Positions 56,375 to 64,000 of a stretch of 64,000 nucleotides of DNA are shown here, in pieces. The position numbers were made by a program, and so were the translations under genes. Source of the DNA: Pictodentalium vernedei (taxonomy: Eukaryota; Mollusca; Scaphopoda; Dentaliida; Dentaliidae); NCBI GenBank assembly GCA_031216915.1, contig CM062289.1:23703533-23767532 (forward strand), given 5' to 3'. Below the pieces are notes generated by a model, which ran no database searches, was not told the origin of the DNA, and was given only the letters and a program-made list of their open reading frames with translations. Positions within the stretch are counted from its first letter, which is position 1; the number at the start of each line of letters is the position of its first letter.

Positions 56375-57405
56375 TACCCGTGTCACTGTCACACAAACAA
56401 TCAAAGGCTAAATGGAGGTCTGTAGCAACATACTGAGGGCAGTTGTCGGCAAGACATGACAAATTTGGAAAACTGGTACGGCACGTATTAATAAAATAAT
56501 TGACGTCACGACTACAATACATGTATATGTTATTTATTCACTAATTCACTAACGCGTTTTGAACAAGACTTGAGTTTTATTTTGAACCATCATCACGACG
56601 AACTGATATTCCAACTTCGTCAAAACACGCCTTCTGCAAAGGCAAGCCGTGAAAATTCAAATTTACCTGTTCTCAAATGGACGGTCCCAGTTACGTCACT
56701 TGTGCATTGTTGCAAAATGGACGCTCTTCCGAAAATACACACAAATTCCCATAGAGAATTAAAAAAATTCGTTCATATAATTTTCGAGCGAGCTAAAATC
56801 ACAGAAACGTAACGACGGCGAAGTTAAATATATTACACGTAATCGGGAGCTGAAAACTAAAAGATATTTTCTTGATTTTGTATTATTCCAGAGTTTATTT
56901 ACCATCGGGGGGTTATGGAAAGGACAATAGTTATAACACCAGGGGTGCAGTCAGCAATTTGTTATGGGGGTCGCCCACAATGCAACTGAAGAATGAGAAT
57001 GTCTGGCAACTAAAAAGACTGAAAACTTGGGCCAGAGGCCAAGCCATGGCCAAAGGTCAAGTTGGAGGAGATTATGGGAGGGGGTCACTCCCTCCCATAT
57101 TCTCCTCCAACTTGACCTTTGGCCATCGGTGGTGGTCCGGTGGAGATGCGTGGCGGGGCGGTGCTCCCCCGGAAAAAAATATCTTCAGTATTTGATATCA
57201 GCAGTTATCAAAGATTTCATGTTGAGTGCAGATGAATCAAATTCAATGTTGGCACGTATCAGACTGCTGCGGAGAATATCGGCCGCAGACCTTTTGGGAT
57301 TGGTGGGTGGGTGTGGGGGGGGGGGGGGGGGGCTCGTACACATACACCCTTGAAAACAATATCGTCGATTCACCTTCAGAAGAAGGGAAAGCAGAGGATT
57401 AGGAG
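56375..57405. other. Spacer with a hairpin
   Basis: No gene recognised. A near-perfect palindrome lies at 57046-57125 (atggccaaaggtcaagttgg arms, core gggagggggtcactccctccc) and a run of 17 G at 57316-57332. Confidence 0.5.
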
Positions 57406-58050
57406 ATGTATTTTCTACGTAACTCTAAAACAGTTTCCAACACTCCGATTGTTGGCCTGTTAGTTGAAAATGTGAAGGTTAAGTTTCAAATAGACACAGA
57501 TGCTTATTTAACTGCCATTACTGATGAGTGTTTTAAAAATTTATTTCCTAACAAAAACTGTGAACCTCCTGATCTCTGTCTTAAAACTTATACCGATGAA
57601 AAATGAAAGTCTCTGGTCAATGTATAGTAAACATCAAATATATGGATAACGATTACTCCTTACCGTTAATTGTTGTGAAAGCTTAATTAGTAGAAACTGG
57701 TTGTTGAAAGCAAGGTTAAACTGGAATGAATTGTGTGAATGTAGTTGGATACCTACCCAGACTGTTCTGCAAAACATATTGGATAAGTACAGCAGAGTTT
57801 TTAGTGAAGAGCTTGGCTCTTTAAAGGATTTTTAAGCTAAATTCATATGACTGAGAACGTTGTGCCAAGTTTTGTAAGGCGCGGCCGGAGCCATTTACCT
57901 TGAAAGAGGATGCTGAAATTGAGCTGAAGCGACTTGAAGCGCAGAGTGTTATTGAGAAAGTTGAGTTTTCAGAATGGGCAGCACCCATTGTACCTATTGT
58001 GAAATCTAATAAAGCAATTAGAATATGCGGTGATCAATAAATTGGTTAAT
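57406..58050 (+). pseudogene. Ty3/Gypsy protease and RT start (copy X)
   Basis: The protease reads VKFQIDTDAYLTAIT (57478-57525; the catalytic DTG has become DTD), then LCLKTYTDE and VSGQC. About 130 nt later the pre-RT region gives ILDKYSRVFSEELGSL and, after a frame change, IELKRLEAQSVIEKVE-SEWAAPIVPI and IRICGD, the first RT blocks. Several stops follow. In the element the protease matures the polyprotein and the RT copies the RNA. Confidence 0.88.
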
Positions 58051-58330
58051 GTGGACAAATGCCCAATTACAATATTGGATGAATTATTACTTAAGTTGTC
58101 AGGTGGTGAGAATTCAGTAGGCTTGTTTTTAGTAATGCTTACAACGTAGATTGATAGAGAGTCTGGCACTAATTTTCGGTGTGAAAAGATTTCATAGATA
58201 CATTTTTGGTCGACAAATAACTCTTTACTGATCATTACCCTTTACTTGGTTTATTCGGAGAACAAAAAGGTATAGCGTCTATCGGAAAGTGAGTTGTCGT
58301 TCTTGGACTAACTACTACCGGTTGGTGTTT
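58051..58330 (+). pseudogene. Gypsy RT remnant joined to RNase H (copy X)
   Basis: After DELLLKLSGGE, an early RT block, the sequence passes within about 60 bp to FHRYIFGRQITL, TDHYPLLGLFGEQKGI, the RNase H block. Most of the RT, including the YxDD catalytic centre, is deleted. Confidence 0.8.
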
Positions 58331-58585
58331 GCGGTATTGTAAACATTACGATTCGGATTGATAGCGTATATTTGAATTTCGCCTAGGGGCGAACACCACG
58401 GAATACCTTGGTACCACCGACATCAACTCACCGCAGTCAGAAATGGATTGGGGGTGTGGGGTCCCGAGGTGTTCTCCCCTAGGAAAAATGTGCTTGGCAA
58501 TCAATATGACATCACAATCAACATCGGCTCGTACACTACACATTACACAAATCAACGTGATGACCGGAAAACTTTATCGTTGACA

Positions 58586-58831
58586 GTACGGCCGCCGTGG
58601 ACTGGTCACTTTCCTCGGGTGGACAATATTTCCATAGACACAATAATATTAGATTCCAAACACTAATTATAGGAATAATCATCAAAACTTTTATTAATGA
58701 AGCACCGGGTACAACCCGGTGCTTCATTGCTGAATTTTTTTTCTGATGATGATTTTAATTACCTGGTAAACGCATGCGTGGACATCATTTTCCACGCGTG
58801 GATTACGACCAGTCCACGGCGATTGTACTGC
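58586..58831. mobile_element. Palindromic foldback MITE, copy 1
   Basis: Outer arms ccgccgtggactggtc and gaccagtccacggcg, and inner arms ggaataatcatcaaaa plus tgaagcaccgggt with complements, fold almost the whole 246 bp on itself. It is non-coding. Confidence 0.82.
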
Positions 58832-59018
58832 ACACTCTATATGGTTTGTCTCTACTATGGTCTCTAAAGACAAGAAAAAATGCTTATTTTTGGCCCCATA
58901 TTTAATAAATTTCCTCATCGGGCCGAGAAGTTGGTAACTATGAAGCCACAAATATGCGTTTTCCATAATGTAGATCCACTCAGAAATCAGAAATCAAACA
59001 TTAACCCAAATCAACTAA

Positions 59019-59215
59019 GTTATTTATTTATTGGTGTTTAAGGTCACATACGTATGCAGAATGGCTAATTATGACCGTGACAGTTTTACGGGTGGAGGAA
59101 GCCGGAGTACCCGGAGAGAACCACCGAGCAACGATGAGCAGCTGTCAGCTCCCCAACATCGTAACTCCGCGCTGCAGCACAGACAGGGTTAGATTGGTTG
59201 AAGACATGCGCACCA
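59019..59215 (-). mobile_element. SINE family A, copy 6 (5' truncated)
   Basis: The tail (ttatttatttattgg) is at the left; the body matches through gtgacagttttacgggtgga and ends at gttgaagacatgcgcacca. The head and core are missing. Confidence 0.88.
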
Positions 59216-59235
59216 TGCAATATTATAAGATTTCA

Positions 59236-59412
59236 AACTCTACATAATTATAGGAATAATCATCAAAAATTTAATTAATGAAGCACCGGGTACAACCCGG
59301 TGCTTCATAAATTAAAGTTTTGCTGGTGATGATTTTTATTACCCGGTAAACGCATGCGTGGACATAACTACCCACGAATGGATTACGACCAATCCACAGC
59401 GACTGTACTGTG
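59236..59412. mobile_element. Palindromic foldback MITE, copy 2 (left end missing)
   Basis: It shares with copy 1 the ggaataatcatcaaaa arm, the tgaagcaccgggtacaaccc core and the right part (ggtaaacgcatgcgtggaca to gaccaatccacagcga). The outer left arm is lost, next to the truncated SINE. Confidence 0.82.
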
Positions 59413-59481
59413 ATTATAACACACAATTACGCGGTAAACGTTTTTCATTAATATGATCGCAGTTTTGATAACGTTATTTAA

Positions 59482-59687
59482 CCCCTTCCACACTGATGTC
59501 GAAAAATCCCAAGTTATGGGTGCAAATTTTTCTCATAATGCAACTAGAAATTCAACCAATTCAATCTTGTTTGACAGAGCTCATTGAGCTCTGTCAAACA
59601 AGATTGAATTTGTTAAATTTCCAGTTGCATTATGGGGAAAAAATGGCAACTTGAAATTTGGATATTTTGAGATCAGAGTGAAGAGAG
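59482..59687. mobile_element. piggyBac-like palindromic MITE with TTAA, second type
   Basis: The 206-bp element starts CCCCTTCCACACTGAT and ends atcagagtgaagagag, with TTAA at 59478-59481 and 59688-59691. The centre is a palindrome of about 80 bp (gcaactagaaattcaacc outside, core gagctcattgagctc). Its size and plan match 42573-42777, but the sequence differs. Confidence 0.75.
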
Positions 59688-59770
59688 TTAATTGAAACAC
59701 AATGTACACAAACGAACACTCAGAAATAAAAAAAAATCGCATACCAACCGGAAGTAATTCATACTAGTCT

Positions 59771-62073
59771 CCACAGCGTAGAAGAGTTCATGGAATCAGG
59801 TGGAGATAACCTATGTGTAGAACCTACACAGCGTAGAATATTTCATGGAATCAGGCGGAGATAACCTATGTATAGACCCTACACAGCGTAGAATATTTCA
59901 TGGAATCAGGTGGAGATAACCTATGTATAGACCCTACACAGCGTAGAAAATTTCATGGAATCAGGTGGAGATAACCTATGTATAGACCCTACACAGCGTA
60001 GAATATTTCATGGAATCAGGTGGAGATAACCTATGTATAGACCCTACACAGCGTAGAATATTTCATGGAATCAGGTGGAGATAACCTATGTATAGACCCT
60101 ACATAGCGTAGGATATTTCATGGAATCAGGTGGAGATAACCTATGTATAGACCCTACACAGCGTAGAATATTTCATGGAATCAGGTGGAGATAACCTATG
60201 TGTAGACCCTACACAGCGTAGAATATTTCATGGAATCAGGTGGAGATAACCTATGTATAGACCTTACACAGCGTAGAATATTTCATGGAATCAGGTGGAG
60301 ATAACCTATGTATAGACCCTACATAGCGTAGGATATTTCATGGAATCAGGTGGAGATAACCTATGTATAGACCCTACACAGCGTAGAATATTTCATGGAA
60401 TCAGGTGGAGATAACCTATGTGTAGACCCTACACAGCGTAGAATATTTCATGGAATCAGGTGGAGATAACCTATGTATAGACCTTACACAGTGTAGAATA
60501 TTTCATGGAATCAGGTGGAGATAACCTATGTATAGACCTTACACAGTGTAGAATATTTCATGGAATCAGGTGGAGATAACCTATGTATAGACCCTACACA
60601 GCGTAGAATATTTCATGGAATCAGGTGGAGATAACCTATGTATAGACCCTACACAACGTAGAATATTTCATGGAATCAGGTGGAGATAACCTATGTATAG
60701 ACCCTACACAGCGTAGAATATTTCATGGAATCAGGTGGAGATAACCTATGTATAGACGTTACACAGCGTAGAATATTTCATGGAATCAGGTGGAGATAAC
60801 CTATGTATAGACCCTACACAGTGTAGAATATTTCATGAAATCAGGTGGAGATAACCTATGTATAGACCTTACACAGCGTAGAATATTTCATGGAATCAGG
60901 TGGAGATAACCTATGTATAGACCCTACACAGCGTAGAATATTTCATGGAATCAGGTGGAGATAACCTATGTGTAGACCCTACACAGCGTAGAATATTTCA
61001 TGGAATCAGGTGGAGATAACCTATGTATAGACCTTACACAGTGTAGAATATTTCATGGAATCAGGTGGAGATAACCTATGTATAGACCTTACACAGTGTA
61101 GAATATTTCATGGAATCAGGTGGAGATAACCTATGTATAGACCCTACACAGCGTAGAATATTTCATGGAATCAGGTGGAGATAACCTATGTATAGACGTT
61201 ACACAGCGTAGAATATTTCATGGAATCAGGTGGAGATAACCTATGTATAGACCCTACACAGTGTAGAATATTTCATGGAATCAGGTGGAGATAACCTATG
61301 TATAGACCTTACACAGCGTAGAATATTTCATGGAATCAGGTGGCGATAACCTATGTATAGACCTTACACAGCGTAGAATATTTCATGGAATCAGATGGAG
61401 ATAACCTATGTATAGACCCTACACAGTGTAGAATATTTCATGGAATCAGGTGGAGATAACCTATGTATAGACCTTACACAGCGTAGAATATTTCATGGAA
61501 TCAGGTGGAGATAACCTATGTATAGACCTTACACAGCGTAGAATATTTCATGGAATCAGGTGGAGATAACCTATGTATAGACCCTACACAGTGTAGAATA
61601 TTTCATGGAATCAGGTGGAGATAACCTATGTATAGACCCTACAGTAGAATATTTCATGGAATCAGGTGGAGATAACCTATGTATAGACCCTACACAGCGT
61701 AGAATATTTTATGGAATCAGGTGGAGATAACCTATGTATAGACCCTACACAGTGTAGAATATTTCATGGAATCAGGTGGAGATAACCTATGTATAGACCC
61801 TACACAGTGTAGAATATTTCATGGAATCAGGTGGAGATAACCTATGTATAGACCCTACACAGCGTAGAATATTTCATGGAATCAGGTGGAGATAACCTAT
61901 GTATAGACCCTACACAGTGTAGAATATTTCATGGAATCAGGTGGAGATAACCTATGTATAGACCCTACACAGCGTAGAATATTTCATGGAATCAGGTGGA
62001 GATAACCTATGTATAGACCCTACACAGCGTAGAATATTTCATGGAATCAGGTGGAGATAACCTATGTATAGAC
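59771..62073 (+). repeat. 55-bp satellite array, about 42 units
   Basis: The unit holds gtagaatatttcatggaatc, aggtggagataacctatgta and tagaccctacacagc. Period is 55 except one unit near 61640 that lacks 4 bp. Units differ at a few positions: c/t in gcgtag, ccct/cctt/cgtt before acacag, tata/tgta. Diagnostic variants recur at multiples of 55: acatagcgtaggat at 60101 and 60321 (220 bp apart) and tagacgtt at 60753 and 61193 (440 bp apart). The right end abuts Gypsy sequence. Confidence 0.97.
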
Positions 62074-62165
62074 CATATTCCTACCGTGGCTTCATCACAA
62101 AGATGGGCAATAACGCTTTCAGCACACAATTATGAACTCAAACATTGATCAGGAAAGTACATTAA

Positions 62166-62597
62166 CCCTTTGAGACTTTCATTATCTTGACGTTCAAACG
62201 TCTCTGGTAATGCAGTTTCTTGAAAGTTTTTCAAAATGTGACATCATAGGTCGGAAAGTAAAAATAACAAGATATTTAAACATAATATTATTTGTGTTTG
62301 ACTCAATATGAAATATAAGCAAGGAAAGTGTTGGCTTTTGCTTTGGTATCCTCATTTTTGAAAGCGCAGACAGTGGCTTCTAGCACTCCACCAGTTAAGA
62401 AGTCTTGACAGCAGGTTTATATTAGTATTTTAAGCTGCGATAACATTTGGCTCAACGGTTGTCACTGAGAACTATTCGGGAGAAAATAAGAATTGAGGTT
62501 AAAACTTAAAAAAAAATCGAAAAATAATAACAAAACAAATGATCACAAAGTATGAACGCGCCGTTTTATTTTGTACGTCATAAGACGTATGAAGGGG
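62166..62597. mobile_element. TTAA-flanked (piggyBac-like) insertion in Gypsy copy Y
   Basis: TTAA occurs at 62162-62165 and 62598-62601. The ends begin CCCTTTGAGAC and, in complement, CCCCTTCATACGTC, so terminal likeness is short. The stronger evidence is that removing 432 bp plus one TTAA joins acattaagttgtcttcc, giving the LS-LP motif expected just after the Gypsy RNase H. No transposase. Confidence 0.65.
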
Positions 62598-62774
62598 TTA
62601 AGTTGTCTTCCTGTGGAAGACAGTCCTGTAAATGTCCCAATAACCGAGGGCGTACTACAAACAATAGAAAACGTTACTAAATGGCCTGTCACATCAGATG
62701 ACACAGTCAAGTGCACTAATAATGAACCAATACTTAAGATAGTATACAATTTTGTCTAAAATGGACGGCCAGAA

Positions 62775-63078
62775 TTTATTTATTATTTATTTACTGGTGT
62801 TTAAGGTCAGATATTTATGCACAATGGCTAATCATGACCGTGACAGTTTTACGGGTGGATGAAGCTGGAGTACTAGGAGAGAACCACCGAGCAACGGCGA
62901 GCAACTCTCAGCTAACTAACATACCAACTCCACACAAGCAGGGTTAGCATTGGTTGAAGACAGGTCCACCATCGTCGTGCAGTACGCCTTAGTACACAAC
63001 GCCACCGCGCCCACACGCGGGCAATGGAGATGAAGTGTCTTGCCCAAGGACACAACGCGGTTGCCGCAGGTGAGATTC
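62775..63078 (-). mobile_element. SINE family A, copy 7, inside Gypsy copy Y
   Basis: The tail at left (tttatttattatttattt), the body, and the core tgtcttgcccaaggacac at the right. Flanks ggacggccagaa (62763-62774) and ggatggccagaa (63079-63090) match at 11 of 12. They duplicate Gypsy codons (GRPE/GWPE), which proves that it landed in the element. The tRNA head is truncated just before the B box. Confidence 0.94.
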
Positions 63079-63473
63079 GGATGGCCAGAAAATGTGGAAG
63101 ATGAATTGAAACCTTTCTATAATCGCAGAACTGAATTGAGTACTGACAATGAATGTTTATTTTGGGGTTCACGAATTGTCCGAACTATGTTAAGGCAATC
63201 TATTCTTGACCAACTACTTGACACACATATTGGTATTGTGCGCATGGTGGCCACAAATCGATAAGGAACTTGAAAATTAGTAAACTCATGTTTTGAATGT
63301 CAGGAATATTGCAACAAGCCAACCTCTGCTCCTTCACATCCGTGGAAATGGCATAAGAAGCCATGGAGTCGAGTACATGTTGGTTTCGCGGGTCCATTCC
63401 TAGGACGTATGTGCCTAATTTTGGTCGATGCTCTTTCTAAATGGTTGGAAGTCTGTGAAATGAAAAAATATGC

Positions 63474-63612
63474 TAGTTATCTCCCTTGTGTATATCAAAA
63501 GCCTATATCACTCATGGGCTTCGAGTAGTTCGAGCAATGACTTATCAGTAACTGCTCGATAGCTTTGGGAATGATATAGGCTTTTGATATACACAAGGGA
63601 GATAACTCTGCA
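63474..63612. repeat. Palindrome related to 53150-53320
   Basis: Arms agttatctcccttgtgtata-tcaaaagcctatat and complement surround a middle with ttcgag and gctcga. The middle (gagcaatgactt-tcagtaact) and the flanking gataactctgca occur also near 53205-53310. Confidence 0.85.
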
Positions 63613-64000
63613 CACAGATTATTGGAATTCAAGCAATCTGATTGGTTAGTTAGCGCCAGTAAAGTGAACTGTTTGGGTGATCTAGATAAATGAAACAACA
63701 AGAGTACTCGGAATAGGGCCAGAACTAACAAGAACAGACCAGAAAAGCTAAATATAGTAAAAATAAGCAAAGCTGTTCCAGTTGATAGGCTCTTCTACGC
63801 TACTGGAGTATACTTCAGCTCAAAGGAACATGGTCAGGTAGACTAAAAACTATTGTATATATAGATAGAAGCAGAAATTCGAAATAGTACAACTTGTAGG
63901 GCTGTTTGTGGTAATTCTACGAATTAAATGAGGATCTGGGGGAAAAGCCAAGTGTGAAAATTACTCCTATTCAATCAAACTTACCCCCTGAGCACCTCGG
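63613..64000 (+). repeat. Partial copy of the 52.9-54.0 kb element interior
   Basis: The stretch 63898-63990 (ctgtttgtggtaattctac, attactcctattca) resembles 53590-53755. The copy continues past the window edge. No gene. Confidence 0.6.

Larger units (their letters stand above)
62074..63475 (+). pseudogene. Ty3/Gypsy RNase H end and integrase (copy Y), twice interrupted
   Basis: Pieces in order: RNase H C-terminus SSQRWAITLSAHNYELKH (62090-62145); linker LSCLPVEDSPVNVP (62599 on) through ILKIVYNFV and NGRPE; after a SINE, GWPENVEDELKPFYNRR, NECLFWGSRIV, LLDTHIGIVRM (the histidine part of the zinc-binding domain) and C-x2-C in CFECQEYC; then PWSRVHVGFAGPF and VDALSKWLEV of the catalytic core. 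The first catalytic aspartate (HVDFAGP in the family) is G here. The sequence stops at 63475, where a palindromic element follows. Confidence 0.88.

Noticed and set aside
59771..62073. CRISPR array
   Set aside because: Units are contiguous 55-bp repeats with no unique spacers, in a eukaryotic genome.

Overview
This is a eukaryotic, intron-containing genomic window, almost certainly from a marine invertebrate. The repeats look molluscan or more broadly lophotrochozoan: tRNA-derived SINEs whose 3' parts read like cgttaaaccctaataaata, the oligonucleotide aagggagataactc, and hairpin-started tandem repeats rich in CCGT. That placement rests on repeat style remembered from such genomes and is not proven here. 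There is one 100-base assembly gap (39192-39291).

Only one host gene is recognisable: the first two coding exons of a DNAJC9-type J-domain co-chaperone (5410-5503 and 15789-15941, + strand), separated by a 10.3-kb intron full of transposons. I could not find its later exons in the remaining 48 kb. A 60-codon frame with one hydrophobic segment (43254-43436) is a weak second candidate.

The rest is a dense, nested archive of mobile DNA. From left to right: a SINE and a decayed jockey-like LINE (1-3.1 kb); a second SINE type and the first copy of an unusual ORF-bearing retroposon (3.3-4.6 kb); intron 1 of DNAJC9 with an inverted pair of hAT elements, each carrying a nested hAT MITE at the same internal site (7.4-8.4 and 14.2-15.6 kb), a mariner-style MITE and SINEs; a second retroposon copy (17 kb); a pogo-like element (18.4-23.2 kb) holding a 3.1-kb TA-flanked element and the intact retroposon copy (21978-22915), which encodes a 236-residue protein; tandem repeats (24.6-26.3 kb); an internally deleted DIRS element whose recombinase frame is cut by a 1974-bp hAT-like element with a perfect 8-bp duplication (26.7-31.3 kb); tandem repeats of about 335 and 165 bp (31.3-35.5 kb); a Tc1/mariner transposase running into the gap (38.5 kb); a large inverted repeat (40.0-45.3 kb); Ty3/Gypsy gag remains (45.7-46.8 kb); further TIR elements (52.9-56.4 kb); Gypsy protease, RT and RNase H remains (57.4-58.3 kb); a 55-bp satellite of about 42 units (59.8-62.1 kb); and a second Gypsy fragment split by a TTAA-flanked element and by a SINE (62.1-63.5 kb).

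The best candidates for something undescribed are the ORF-only retroposon with paired 3' stem-loops, and the 93-codon frame kept open and free of length change in four full tandem repeat units. No RNA gene, CRISPR array or confident promoter was found. Alignments were done by eye, so element ends should be read as plus or minus a few bases unless a target-site duplication is quoted.
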